Shown in pieces: positions 16,746 to 26,226 of a DNA stretch of 64,000 nt; the first letter of the stretch is position 1, and the number at the start of each line of letters is the position of its first letter. A program made the position numbers and the translations under genes. The DNA comes from Desulfosporosinus meridiei DSM 13257 (GTDB taxonomy: Bacteria; Bacillota; Desulfitobacteriia; Desulfitobacteriales; Desulfitobacteriaceae): the NCBI RefSeq assembly GCF_000231385.2, contig NC_018515.1:1694501-1758500 (forward strand), in the 5' to 3' direction. The notes under the pieces were generated by a model that did no database searches, was not told where the DNA came from, and saw only the letters and a list, made by a program, of their open reading frames with translations.

Positions 16746-18593
16746 ATGAGTACGGCAGTAGAAACTAAGGAATTCCAGACTGAGATTAGGCAATTGTTAG
16801 ACATTGTTATTCATTCACTTTATACAGATCGGGAAATTTTCTTAAGAGAGCTGATATCTAATGCAGCTGATGCAATGGAGAAACTGCGTTACACCCAATT
16901 AACAGGGCCGGAGGTTAAAGACCAAGACGCAGCGTTAGAAGTTCACATTGATACAGACGATAATTCACATACACTTACCATTACCGATACAGGTATTGGA
17001 ATGACTAAGGAAGAGTTGATTGGGAATTTAGGCACTATTGCCCATTCCGGTTCTAAAGAATTCATTAAACATTTAGCCGATAAAGGGGATAAAAAAGATC
17101 TTAATTTAATTGGTCAATTCGGCGTAGGTTTTTATTCAGCCTTCATGGTAGCGGAAAAAGTGACCATTACTACTCGCTCCTATCACCTGAATGGGGAAAC
17201 CTTTATTTGGGAGTCTGACGGCGTAGGGAGTTATACAATTACTGAAGGGGAGGATCGTGTTCGAGGAACAAAAATGGTTCTCCATTTAAAAGAAGATGCC
17301 TACGAATTTGCCAAGGAAGAAACGATCCAGCGTGTCATTAAGCAATACTCTAGCTTTGTACCTTATCCGATTTTTGTTAACGGCACAAAAGTAAATACCG
17401 TAGATGCTCTTTGGACGAAGAATAAAAGCGAGATTGCAGACAATGACTACAATGAATTCTACAAATTCATTGCCAACGCTTTCGATGAACCACTCCTGCG
17501 TTTGCACTTTTCTTCAGATGCTCCCTTAAATATCAATACTCTGTTATTCGTTCCGAAGGAGAATTTAGAACAAATTGGTTTTGGTCGAACTGAACCAGGA
17601 GTTAGTCTATATTGCAAAAAAGTTCTCATTCAAGAAAAGTCCCCTCTTGTTTTGCCGGAATGGCTGCGCTTTTTGAGAGGGGTAATCGACAGTGAAGAGC
17701 TCCCTCTAAATATCTCTAGGGAAACTATGCAGGACAGTGCCTTAATCAGCAAACTAAACAAAGTAGTTACAAGCCGTTTCCTTAAATATCTCGATGGTCA
17801 AGCTAAGTCTGAGCCGGAGAAGTTTAAAGAATTCTGGGAAAAATTTAACTTCTTCATTAAAGAAGGAGCTGCCAATGATTACAATCACCAAAAAGATCTC
17901 ATTAAGCTTTTGCGTTTTGAGTCTTCAAGCACCGAGGCCGGAGAGTTAGTATCTTTAGCGGATTATATTAGTCGCATGAAAGAAGATCAGTCAGCAATTT
18001 ATTATGTCAATGGTCCTTCCCGTGAAGTTATCGAATCAGGTCCTTACTTAGAAGTGTTTAGAGACAAAGGGTTTGAGGTTTTATTTACTTACGCAGCCAT
18101 TGACGATTATATTTTTGGGTCAATTAGGGAATATGAAGGCAAGAAACTTATTTCTGCCGATGAAGCTGATTTGAATTTAGGAGAGACAAACCAGCAGGAA
18201 AGAAGTGCCGATGCTCTGTCAGAAGAAGATGTTTTAGCTTTAACAAATTGGCTTAAAGAAGTCCTTGGAGATAAGGTTACAGATGTACGGGAATCAAAGC
18301 GTCTGGTGGACAGCCCGGCAGTTGTATTCAGTCCATTTGGTACAAACAGTATGCAGCGGATGATGCAGTTGGTCAATAAAGACTTCAATAAAGTGGGTCC
18401 AAGTGTCTTAGAAATAAACTCAGCTCACCCCATGATTAAACGACTAGATAATGCTCGTAGAAATGAAGATGCTTTTGCTAAAACTGCAGCTGAACAAATA
18501 TTCGAAAACGCTCAAATAGCTGCAGGTCTAATCGTTGATCCACGCAACATGGTTAATCGTCTAAATGAAATTTTAGAACGTGCCTTAGGGTAG
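16746..18593 (+). CDS. htpG: Chaperone HtpG (Hsp90)
   Basis: 615 residues. The N-terminal GHKL ATPase motifs are intact: REL(I)SNAADA (near residue 35), DTGIGM (near 84) and GQFGVGFYSAFM (near 122). The middle domain has LPLNISRETMQ, and the C-terminal dimerisation domain ends near the stop. It is an ATP-dependent chaperone for late folding of client proteins. GGAGG precedes the ATG, and it stands alone between a promoter and a terminator. Confidence 0.96.
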   Translation: MSTAVETKEFQTEIRQLLDIVIHSLYTDREIFLRELISNAADAMEKLRYTQLTGPEVKDQDAALEVHIDTDDNSHTLTITDTGIGMTKEELIGNLGTIAHSGSKEFIKHLADKGDKKDLNLIGQFGVGFYSAFMVAEKVTITTRSYHLNGETFIWESDGVGSYTITEGEDRVRGTKMVLHLKEDAYEFAKEETIQRVIKQYSSFVPYPIFVNGTKVNTVDALWTKNKSEIADNDYNEFYKFIANAFDEPLLRLHFSSDAPLNINTLLFVPKENLEQIGFGRTEPGVSLYCKKVLIQEKSPLVLPEWLRFLRGVIDSEELPLNISRETMQDSALISKLNKVVTSRFLKYLDGQAKSEPEKFKEFWEKFNFFIKEGAANDYNHQKDLIKLLRFESSSTEAGELVSLADYISRMKEDQSAIYYVNGPSREVIESGPYLEVFRDKGFEVLFTYAAIDDYIFGSIREYEGKKLISADEADLNLGETNQQERSADALSEEDVLALTNWLKEVLGDKVTDVRESKRLVDSPAVVFSPFGTNSMQRMMQLVNKDFNKVGPSVLEINSAHPMIKRLDNARRNEDAFAKTAAEQIFENAQIAAGLIVDPRNMVNRLNEILERALG

Positions 18594-18996
18594 AATTTTA
18601 AATAGGGATTGCCTAGATGGATAAGAAAGAGCTATAATTATTCGTAGCTCTTTCTTGTTAATGATCGCAATACGATTATCTAATTGATCAATAGGAAATA
18701 AGAATTTTACAAGCCTAGTAAAATTCCTTAGACTGATAGTGATTATAAGAACAAATAACGTTATATTTCTGGTCACTCGCTCCTTATGGATGGATCATTG
18801 GAGATTTGCTCTGCAGGGAGAGGACACCATATTTTTTAATAGTAATGGTTAGTAGCTTAAGTGGGATAGCTGGGACTTTAACTATGTGAAAACGTTCTCA
18901 GGGGCAGGTCGATGTTGTATCTAGTCGTATTCAACATCGACTAAAATTGTGTTACAAAGACAATAAATGGTGCTACAACAAGGAGTGATCTTAATT
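18594..18996. other. Intergenic region before the dsr operon
   Basis: About 400 bp without a gene. It contains the htpG terminator (18623-18656), a second perfect 10-bp hairpin (18908-18941, gtcgatgttg arm) without a T tract, and the ribosome site of the first operon gene. The second hairpin may stabilise or regulate the dsr transcript. No convincing promoter was identified. Confidence 0.5.
18623..18656 (+). terminator. htpG terminator
   Basis: A perfect 12-bp stem (aagaaagagcta with tagctctttctt) with a 10-nt loop. Confidence 0.75.
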
Positions 18997-19542
18997 TTGG
19001 ATATAAAATTTAATGAAATCTTAAAGGAAAAGAAGTTCGACATCTCGAAACGTTGGTTAGAGGTAATATTGGCATCCTACCCCAATGATAAATCGGGGTT
19101 TTTAATGAACCAACAAGATAGGTTTGCGAACCCTATTGGTTACACCTTCTCAACTGGGATTGACGGTATCATAGAAGTGCTCGTCAAGGGGGAGGACTTT
19201 TCTGAAAGCATTTCTTTTCTTGAAGATATAATTAAAGTCAGGGCAATACAAGATTTTTCTCCCGCTAAAGCAATGGCTTTTATCTTCCAACTCAAAACCA
19301 TTGTTCGAGAAGCGCTGGGCAAGGAAATTGGGCAGAACCAGATCTATATTTCTTTATTGGAGTTTGAGTCGAAAATTGATGATCTGGCCCTCACTGCCTT
19401 TGATATATATGTAAAATATCGTGAGCAGATCTATGAACTAAGGACAGACGAACTAAAGCGGATGACCTTTACCCTGCTAAAGAAAGCCAACCTAATGTCC
19501 GAGATCCCAGTTCAGGAATTTGAACACAAAGACCAAAAATAA
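18997..19542 (+). CDS. RsbRD N-terminal-domain-like protein leading the dsr operon
   Basis: TTG at 18997, with AAGGAGTG about 11 nt before it, is preferred over ATG 18967, which lies upstream of that site. This gives 181 residues. The protein is helical and soluble and resembles the globin-like N-terminal domain of RsbRD stressosome proteins, without a STAS domain (recognised from the pattern FDISKRWLEVILASYP and RFANPIGYTFSTGIDGI). Such a gene is often found just upstream of dsrM in sulfate reducers; its role is unknown, and a redox or stress sensor for the complex is possible. It is 17 bp from dsrM. Confidence 0.7.
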   Translation: MDIKFNEILKEKKFDISKRWLEVILASYPNDKSGFLMNQQDRFANPIGYTFSTGIDGIIEVLVKGEDFSESISFLEDIIKVRAIQDFSPAKAMAFIFQLKTIVREALGKEIGQNQIYISLLEFESKIDDLALTAFDIYVKYREQIYELRTDELKRMTFTLLKKANLMSEIPVQEFEHKDQK

Positions 19543-19559
19543 AGGAAGGAGGTCGTAGA

Positions 19560-20561
19560 GTGAAAGTCTTGTATTCTTTCATCACAGTCATTGTACTCAT
19601 TATAGTGGCCAGCATAGGAGCTAGTATTACAAATTTACATTATGTCTTTGGTATTATCATTCCTTATCTAGCCTTCATCATGTTTGTAGGTGGGTTCATT
19701 TACCGAGTCGTTAAGTGGGGGCAGTCACCGGTACCCTTCCGGATACCTACAACAATTGGACAGCAAAAATCACTTCCTTGGATTAAGCAAAATAAGATTG
19801 AAAATCCAACAAGCGCTTTTTATGTCGTTGTTAGAATGGCTATGGAAATTTTCTTTTTCCGATCGTTGTTCCGCAATACAAAGACTGAGTTAAGAGAAGG
19901 GAAAAATGGCCCGCATCTCGCCTACGGCTCGGCAAAATGGCTTTGGTTAGGTAGTTTGTTATTTCACTGGTCCTTCTTAATCATCCTGGTCAGACATTTA
20001 AGGCTCTTTTTAGAACCTATCCCTTCATTTGTAAAACTCCTTGAAAGTGTCGATGGTATGCTGCAAATAGGATTACCACAGCTGTACTTGACAGACATGT
20101 TTATCCTAGTGGCACTAACATTTTTATTTCTTAGGAGGGTATGTATTCCAAGAGTTAAATACATCTCGCTTCCAGCGGATTATTTTCCTCTGTTCATACT
20201 GATGAGCGTTGCTGTATCAGGGATTTTGATGCGTTACTTCTATAAGGTAGATCTTATTGCAGTCAAACAATTAGCAATTGGATTAGCTACTTTTCAACCT
20301 GTTCTTCCTACTGACATTGGACCGATGTTCTTTATTCACATCTTCATGGTAAGCATTCTGTTTGCTTATTTCCCAATGAGTAAGTTGATGCATATGGGCG
20401 GTATTTTCATGAGCCCAACGCGAAATATGATCAGCAACAACCGGATGGTTCGACACATCAATCCCTGGAACCCTGAAGTAGAAGTTCATACTTATGAACA
20501 GTATGAAGACGAGTTCAGGGAGAAAATGAAAAAAGCTGGTATACCGGTAGAAAAGGAGTGA
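19560..20561 (+). CDS. dsrM: DsrM, membrane cytochrome b subunit of DsrMKJOP
   Basis: 333 residues from a GTG start after AAGGAAGGAGG. Two N-terminal helices are followed by a nitrate-reductase-gamma-like domain with membrane helices and histidines (LLFHWSFLIILVRHLRLF, IHIFMVSI, KLMHMGG) that would bind b haems. DsrM takes electrons from menaquinol and passes them to DsrK. Its position as first structural gene of the complex and its overall pattern identify it. Confidence 0.92.
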   Translation: MKVLYSFITVIVLIIVASIGASITNLHYVFGIIIPYLAFIMFVGGFIYRVVKWGQSPVPFRIPTTIGQQKSLPWIKQNKIENPTSAFYVVVRMAMEIFFFRSLFRNTKTELREGKNGPHLAYGSAKWLWLGSLLFHWSFLIILVRHLRLFLEPIPSFVKLLESVDGMLQIGLPQLYLTDMFILVALTFLFLRRVCIPRVKYISLPADYFPLFILMSVAVSGILMRYFYKVDLIAVKQLAIGLATFQPVLPTDIGPMFFIHIFMVSILFAYFPMSKLMHMGGIFMSPTRNMISNNRMVRHINPWNPEVEVHTYEQYEDEFREKMKKAGIPVEKE

Positions 20562-20567
20562 TCGTGG

Positions 20568-22187
20568 ATGGCACCGAAAGTAAAACTTCCTAAACCGGGA
20601 GAACTATCGAAGATAGATTTTAAGCTTCCGGCAGCGGATTGGATGGATACACCAGTTGAGTTCAAGCCAGGGACCTTTTGTTGGGGATCAAAAGAAAAAG
20701 ATTTGATGACATTAGGTTTACCGAACGCAAGATCTTGGCAGCCAACCGACGAAGACTGGAATGTACCAGAGGGCTGGGAAACTACTATCTTGGATGGAAT
20801 TGCAGAACGACTAAGTAAGTACCGCTCCTTCAAAATTTTTATGGATATATGTGTAAGATGTGGTGCTTGCGCTGATAAATGTCACTTTTATATCGCTTCA
20901 GGCGATCCGAAGAACATGCCTGTTTTGAGGGCAGAACTGCTAAGATCTGTCTATAAACGGTATTTCACCAAATCAGGAAAATTCCTTGGTCGCTTAGCAG
21001 GAGCAAGAGACCTGGACATGAACGTACTCAAGGAATGGTGGTCCTACTTCTTCCAATGTACAGAATGTCGTCGCTGTTCCGTGTTCTGTCCATATGGTAT
21101 TGACCAAGCAGAGGTTACCATTATTGGCCGGGAACTTCTGAATTTAGTCGGTTTAAACATCGATTGGATTTCTGGACCTGCTGCTGCCTGTTATATGAAG
21201 GGTAATCACCTTGGATTAGAGCCCCACGCAATTAAAGGGAACATTGAATCCATGGTCGATGATATTGAAGATATAACCGGTATCAGAGTAAATCCTACCT
21301 TCAATCGTAAAGGTGCCGAGATATTGTTTGTTACTCCATCAGGTGACCTGTTAGGAGAGCCTGGGGTTTATACCTGCATGGGTTATATGATGCTTTTCCA
21401 TGAGTTGGGGCTGGATTATACTTGGAGCACCTATGCTTCCGAGGGTGGTAACTTTGGTTTCTTCACATCCAACGATACTGCGAAAAAACTCAATTACAAG
21501 ATTTATGCTGAAGCAAAACGTCTAGGAGTTAAATATATCATTGGCGGAGAGTGCGGTCATATGTGGCGTGTTCTTAACCAATATATGGATACCTGGCATG
21601 GACCAGCTGACTTTCTAGAAGTTCCGGTTTCGCCTATTACCGGAACAGTCTTTGAAAATGCTAAATCTACAAAGATGATTCATATTTCCGAATTTACGGC
21701 AGATTTAATCAAACACAATAAGTTGAAACTTGACCCAAGCCGTAATGACAACCTGAAGGTAACCTTCCACGACTCATGTAACCCTTCAAGAGGTATGGGT
21801 TTGCTTGATGAACCAAGAGAAGTCATTAAAGCAGTATGTAACCACTTCTATGAAATGCCAGAAAACACTATTAGAGAAAAGACATTCTGTTGTGGAGCAG
21901 GTTCAGGGCTCAATGCTTCGGAAAATATGGAACAACGTATGAGAGGCGGATTCCCTCGAGCGAATGCTGTTAAGTATGTCAGAGAAAAGCACGGCGTTAA
22001 CATGCTGGCCAACATTTGTGCAGTTGACCGGGCTCATCTGCCGGCACTGATGGACTACTGGAATCCTGGAGTAGGGGTTACCGGTGTGACCGAGTTGCTA
22101 GCCAATGCTTTAGTGATGAAAGGTGAAAAAGAAAGAGAAACCAACCTACGCTTTGAAGACTTGCCGGAAAAAGGGGGTAATGAGTAA
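20568..22187 (+). CDS. dsrK: DsrK, HdrD-like iron-sulfur subunit of DsrMKJOP
   Basis: 539 residues, 6 bp after dsrM. Two 4Fe-4S motifs lie in the first third (CVRCGACADKCHF near residue 92 and CTECRRCSVFCPY near 165). The C-terminal half has the heterodisulfide-reductase CCG pattern (GGECGHMW, HDSCNPSRG, FCCGAG), which binds a special 4Fe-4S cluster. DsrK faces the cytoplasm and is proposed to reduce the DsrC trisulfide formed by sulfite reductase. The stop overlaps the dsrJ start (TAATG). Confidence 0.94.
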   Translation: MAPKVKLPKPGELSKIDFKLPAADWMDTPVEFKPGTFCWGSKEKDLMTLGLPNARSWQPTDEDWNVPEGWETTILDGIAERLSKYRSFKIFMDICVRCGACADKCHFYIASGDPKNMPVLRAELLRSVYKRYFTKSGKFLGRLAGARDLDMNVLKEWWSYFFQCTECRRCSVFCPYGIDQAEVTIIGRELLNLVGLNIDWISGPAAACYMKGNHLGLEPHAIKGNIESMVDDIEDITGIRVNPTFNRKGAEILFVTPSGDLLGEPGVYTCMGYMMLFHELGLDYTWSTYASEGGNFGFFTSNDTAKKLNYKIYAEAKRLGVKYIIGGECGHMWRVLNQYMDTWHGPADFLEVPVSPITGTVFENAKSTKMIHISEFTADLIKHNKLKLDPSRNDNLKVTFHDSCNPSRGMGLLDEPREVIKAVCNHFYEMPENTIREKTFCCGAGSGLNASENMEQRMRGGFPRANAVKYVREKHGVNMLANICAVDRAHLPALMDYWNPGVGVTGVTELLANALVMKGEKERETNLRFEDLPEKGGNE

Positions 22188-22564
22188 TGTATAAAGGCGG
22201 AAGAATTATTGCTTCACTCGTTATCTTTGTTGGGATTTTCACCATCCCCTTTTTCTACAACTTAGGAAAAGCTAATGCGGGACCTGAAATAGATGCCAAG
22301 CAGCTTGCAGATTTTCAAAGTATTGAGCCTAGTGTAAATATGATTGCTAATCACCCTCAAATGTTCAATCAATGGCGTGACGAATTAGTTCGGAATGGTA
22401 AGACAGTATATGTTAACAGTGAAGGAAAAGAGATTGACATCAGCATCGAGAATTTAGAGGGAGCAGATCCATCCGGTCAATTTTGTGTATCCTGCCATGA
22501 TTATACTGCTGTAGAACCCACTTGTTGGGATTGCCATTCTGGTCCAGAGGGGGCAACGAAATGA
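22187..22564 (+). CDS. dsrJ: DsrJ, reduced form with two c-type haem sites
   Basis: 125 residues. One N-terminal membrane anchor or uncleaved signal (IIASLVIFVGIFTIPFFY) is followed by an exported domain. The usual DsrJ end CxxCH...AVEPxCWDCH is present (CVSCH and CWDCH near residues 104-120), but the usual first CxxCH just upstream is absent, replaced by a short NLEGADPSGQF stretch. The Cys that gives an unusual haem ligand in characterised DsrJ (C-V-E-x-x-x-x-M) is a Ser here (SIEPSVNM). It sits correctly between dsrK and dsrO and overlaps both. Confidence 0.88.
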   Translation: MYKGGRIIASLVIFVGIFTIPFFYNLGKANAGPEIDAKQLADFQSIEPSVNMIANHPQMFNQWRDELVRNGKTVYVNSEGKEIDISIENLEGADPSGQFCVSCHDYTAVEPTCWDCHSGPEGATK

Positions 22565-23367
22565 GTGTAAATAGACGACAATTTCTAAAACGTGCGGCCG
22601 CTCTAACGGCTTTAGGTATTGGGGGCTCTTTCGCCTTAACTGGGATTCGCGGAAAAGTTGCAGATGCAGCATCCAAATCAGGCTTTAAAGAAACCGGCAA
22701 AGGACTTAAAGCCACACATTGGGCAATGGTTGTTGATATGAGCAAGTTTAAAACGAAAGCCGATATTGAGCGTGTGATCGAGTCATGTGACAAGATTCAT
22801 AACATTCCTCACTTTGATAATCCTAAAGATGAAATTAAATGGATATGGGAAGATAATTTCGAGCATACATTTACAGGAGCTCAAAATCACCTATTATCAG
22901 AAGAATTTAAGGAATTGCCATTCATAGTAATGTGTAATCACTGTGAGCATCCGGCTTGTGTTAAAGCATGTCCTACCGGGGCAACCTTTAAAATGGACAA
23001 TGGTATTGTGGAAATGGATTTCCACCGTTGTATTGGCTGCCGATTCTGCATGGGTGCATGTCCTTTTGGTGCCAGAAGCTTCAATTTCACGGATCCAAGA
23101 CCATATATCAAAGAAATTACTCCTGACTTTCCAACTCGAACCATTGGAGTTGTCGAGAAGTGTACTTTCTGTGTTGAACGATTGGAAGAAGGGTTAATGC
23201 CTGCGTGTGTTGATGCTTCTAAAGGCGGCTTAATTTTCGGAGATTTGGATAATCCTAATTCAGAAGTCCGCAAAATTGTAAGTTCTAAATTTACCATACG
23301 GAGAAAACCCGAACTTGGTACTCAACCGAGTGTTTACTACCTTGTAGGAGGTGGAGACGATGTTTGA
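22561..23367 (+). CDS. dsrO: DsrO, exported iron-sulfur protein of DsrMKJOP
   Basis: The start at ATG 22561 overlaps the dsrJ stop (ATGA); an upstream in-frame ATG lies inside dsrJ. 268 residues. The N-terminus has a twin-arginine signal (NRRQFLKRAAALTALGIGG). Ferredoxin-like cluster motifs follow: CNHCEHPACVKACPTG, CIGCRFCMGACPFGA and CTFCVERLEEGLMPAC. It is thought to relay electrons between DsrJ and DsrP on the outer face of the membrane. The last codons overlap dsrP. Confidence 0.93.
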   Translation: MSVNRRQFLKRAAALTALGIGGSFALTGIRGKVADAASKSGFKETGKGLKATHWAMVVDMSKFKTKADIERVIESCDKIHNIPHFDNPKDEIKWIWEDNFEHTFTGAQNHLLSEEFKELPFIVMCNHCEHPACVKACPTGATFKMDNGIVEMDFHRCIGCRFCMGACPFGARSFNFTDPRPYIKEITPDFPTRTIGVVEKCTFCVERLEEGLMPACVDASKGGLIFGDLDNPNSEVRKIVSSKFTIRRKPELGTQPSVYYLVGGGDDV

Positions 23368-24517
23368 AAAAGCTCTGACAGGGAGTAAACGCTACTGGAC
23401 TTGGATTTTTTTCCTGCTGGCAGTGATTGCTGTAGGTGTTTTAGCCTATTTTAGACAGTTCGATCAAGGTCTCGGACTTACTGGAATGAGCCGTGACGTA
23501 TCCTGGGGATTATATATTGCCCAGTTTACATTCTTGGTAGGTGTTGCTGCATCAGCGGTTATGCTTGTTACACCTTATTATCTACACGATTTTAAACGGT
23601 TTGGGAAAATGGTTATCCTTGGAGAGTTCTTGGCCATTGGTGCCGTGATCATGTGTATCTTGTTCATCTTCGTTGACGTTGGACAGCCAATGAGGATTTT
23701 GAATGTTTTACTTTATCCTCAATTACATTCAGTTATGTTCTACGATATGTGTGTATTGTGCGGCTATCTGGCCATCAACCTAGTTGTAGGTTGGACTACT
23801 CTTGGTGCTGAAAAGAAGGGTACTCCGCCTCCTAAATGGGTTAAACCTATTATCTATCTGTCAATTCCTTGGGCTTTTAGTATCCACACCGTAACAGCCT
23901 TTTTATATGCCGGCCTTCCCGGAAGACATTTTTGGACAACAGCCATTATGGCTGCACGCTTTCTAGCTTCTGCATTTGCAGCGGGACCTGCGCTTCTTAT
24001 TATTCTTGCTTTGATCGTTAGAAAGGTCAGCAAATTTGATCCGGATCCGGGTGTTGGAGCAATTCAGTCTCTTGTCAAGATTATTCGTTATGCTATGATC
24101 GCCAACGTATTCTTCTATATCTGCGAGGTGTTCACAGCATTTTACAGTAATTCCCCTGATGAAATGGCACCCTTTAAGTATGTTTTCGTTGGACTTGATG
24201 GGCATAATAGTCTAGTACCCTTTATGTGGATAGCAACGATTCTTGCGTTTGTTGGTATAGCATTGTTGATTTTCCCAACACGTACGAATCCGGTATTATT
24301 ACCGATTGCTCTTTTATCAATTTTTACAGCCAACTGGATTGATAAAGGTATTGTGCTGATCTTAGCCGGCTTTGTTCCGAACTCTTTTGAACGAGTCACG
24401 GAATACTTTCCGACGATGAATGAGCTTGCCATCGTTGTTGGGATATATGCTATTGGGGCACTGATTGTAACAGTCCTTTATAAGGTTGCAATTTCAGTGC
24501 GTGAACAAAATATTTAA
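23360..24517 (+). CDS. dsrP: DsrP, NrfD/PsrC-type membrane quinone subunit
   Basis: 385 residues from ATG 23360, with GGAGGTGG upstream; the start overlaps the dsrO stop. About ten membrane helices with NrfD-family character (RDVSWGLYIAQFTFLVGVAASA, PWAFSIHTVTAFLYAGLPGR). It exchanges electrons with the menaquinone pool and may contribute to proton movement. It is the last gene of the complex; dsrC follows after 86 bp. Confidence 0.93.
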   Translation: MFEKALTGSKRYWTWIFFLLAVIAVGVLAYFRQFDQGLGLTGMSRDVSWGLYIAQFTFLVGVAASAVMLVTPYYLHDFKRFGKMVILGEFLAIGAVIMCILFIFVDVGQPMRILNVLLYPQLHSVMFYDMCVLCGYLAINLVVGWTTLGAEKKGTPPPKWVKPIIYLSIPWAFSIHTVTAFLYAGLPGRHFWTTAIMAARFLASAFAAGPALLIILALIVRKVSKFDPDPGVGAIQSLVKIIRYAMIANVFFYICEVFTAFYSNSPDEMAPFKYVFVGLDGHNSLVPFMWIATILAFVGIALLIFPTRTNPVLLPIALLSIFTANWIDKGIVLILAGFVPNSFERVTEYFPTMNELAIVVGIYAIGALIVTVLYKVAISVREQNI

Positions 24518-24603
24518 TATTGTTTGGTTTTTGATAATTGTTTTGAGTTAGAATCAACTCAAACAATATCAAATTTTATATCACATAAGGAGGAATTTTA
24601 ATT

Positions 24604-24921
24604 ATGGCTCAACTAGTAGTAGGAGATGTAACTGTTGAACTGGACGAAGACGGTTTTCTTGAGGATTTTGCAGTATGGAATGAAGAAGTAGCTAAAGCAC
24701 TTGCTGTCACAGAGGAAGTACCAGAACTTACAGAAGAACACTGGGCAATGATCAACTATCTCAGAGGTTATTTTGATCAATTCGGTGTTGCTCCAATGGT
24801 TCGTAAAATGGTTAAAGACACTGGCTACGACCAAAAGAAAATTTATGAACTGTTCCCAGCTGGCCCTGGAAAAGGCGCTTGTAAAATTGCTGGACTTCCA
24901 AAACCAACTGGTTGCGTATAA
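24604..24921 (+). CDS. dsrC: DsrC sulfur carrier
   Basis: 105 residues with both essential cysteines of true DsrC on the flexible C-terminal arm, C93 (GKGACKIAG) and penultimate C104 (PTGCV), 11 residues apart. DsrC binds the sulfur atom released from sulfite by DsrAB as a trisulfide between these cysteines, which is then reduced by DsrMKJOP. AAGGAGG precedes the ATG. Its own strong ribosome site and terminator suit the high abundance expected. Confidence 0.96.
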   Translation: MAQLVVGDVTVELDEDGFLEDFAVWNEEVAKALAVTEEVPELTEEHWAMINYLRGYFDQFGVAPMVRKMVKDTGYDQKKIYELFPAGPGKGACKIAGLPKPTGCV

Positions 24922-24954
24922 GCTATTTCTTATCATAGCTTAAATTAAGTAATA

Positions 24955-24986
24955 TAAGTCGATCACGATAGTGATCGACTTATTTC
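24955..24986 (+). terminator. Terminator of dsrC
   Basis: A perfect 12-bp stem (taagtcgatcac arm) with a 4-nt loop, followed by tttcatta. Confidence 0.85.
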
Positions 24987-25204
24987 ATTATAGACTATGG
25001 TTTCATTGTATTTTTTATCGATAAACAAACGCTTGTACTAAATTCGCAGAATAAAACCCTGTTGTTAAGTTGTTGGTGATTTATCCCTATGTAGAATATA
25101 CCGAAAATCACACTTTTTAGATAGGTAGATAAATCACACTGACTAATTGCAGGAGTTCTAGTGCAAAATGTAGAATGAAGTCATATTTGATGGGAGTGTT
25201 TAAA

Positions 25205-26209
25205 GTGAAATATCTTGAGTATGAAGCAAAAATCGTTTGCTCAACTTCCCTCGACCCCTGGCATAATCTTGCTTTAGAAGAGTATTTATTCAGGGAGATT
25301 AAACATAATCAAGTTTTTTTATATCTGTGGCAAAACCAGAATACTGTAGTCATTGGCAGAAACCAGAATGCCTGGAAAGAGTGTCGTTGCAATGAATTAG
25401 AACAAGCTGGCGGAAAGTTAGCACGTCGTCTTTCAGGTGGAGGTGCGGTCTATCATGACTTAGGGAATCTAAACTTCACCTTCATTATGGACAGAACCAA
25501 ATATGATTTAGAAAAACAATTAAAAGTAATTTTAGAAGCTGTAAGGACATTTAATATTAATGCTCAATTCACAGGTCGTAATGACTTGACGGTAGAAGGG
25601 CGCAAGTTCTCTGGAAATGCTTTTTACTTTGAACGAGATAAAGCATATCATCATGGAACAATTTTGATTGACGTTGACGTAGCTAAACTCGCTGCTTACC
25701 TTCAAGTATCAAAAGAAAAGATAGTATCTAAGGGAGTGGACTCCGTTCAGGCCAGGGTAGGGAATTTAAATCTATTTAGTTCGGAAATATCCATTGAGTC
25801 AATGAAATCTGCTCTAATGAAAAGTTTCCAAGAGCTTTATGGCAAAGTTTCTGAACCTCCTATAATAGTGAGCGATACAACATTTCCTCTTGAAAATCTA
25901 TATAAGAAATATTCATCATGGGATTGGCTTTACGGTAAAACACCTAATTTTGATATGGTTCTTTCAACTCGGTTTCCTTGGGGGGGAATAGAGTTGGGTT
26001 TAACATTAGCAAACGGATTGATCAAGGATGCTAAAATATATTCAGATGCAATGAATAGCCATTTAATAGACAGGATAGCCTTAACACTCCTAAAGTTACC
26101 TTTGCAAATAGACTTAATAGTAAATGCGATCAGAGGAATCAATGTTGACCAAGAGGATCAAGTGATAATTGATGATCTGATAAATTGGATTTTAAGTGGC
26201 GTGATCTAA
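25205..26209 (+). CDS. lplA: Lipoate--protein ligase
   Basis: I prefer GTG 25205 (GGGAG 9 nt upstream) over ATG 25175; this gives 334 residues. Motifs of the LplA/LipL fold are NLALEEYLF, VVIGRNQNAW, RRLSGGGAVYHDLGNLNFTF and GRNDLTVEGRKFSGNAF, the last with the lysine that contacts lipoyl-AMP. A C-terminal accessory domain follows (residues 240-334). It attaches free lipoate to apo-enzymes such as the glycine cleavage H protein or 2-oxoacid dehydrogenases. Its stop lies 17 bp before the next start. Confidence 0.9.
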   Translation: MKYLEYEAKIVCSTSLDPWHNLALEEYLFREIKHNQVFLYLWQNQNTVVIGRNQNAWKECRCNELEQAGGKLARRLSGGGAVYHDLGNLNFTFIMDRTKYDLEKQLKVILEAVRTFNINAQFTGRNDLTVEGRKFSGNAFYFERDKAYHHGTILIDVDVAKLAAYLQVSKEKIVSKGVDSVQARVGNLNLFSSEISIESMKSALMKSFQELYGKVSEPPIIVSDTTFPLENLYKKYSSWDWLYGKTPNFDMVLSTRFPWGGIELGLTLANGLIKDAKIYSDAMNSHLIDRIALTLLKLPLQIDLIVNAIRGINVDQEDQVIIDDLINWILSGVI

Positions 26210-26226
26210 GTAGGGGGGTAGACTTT

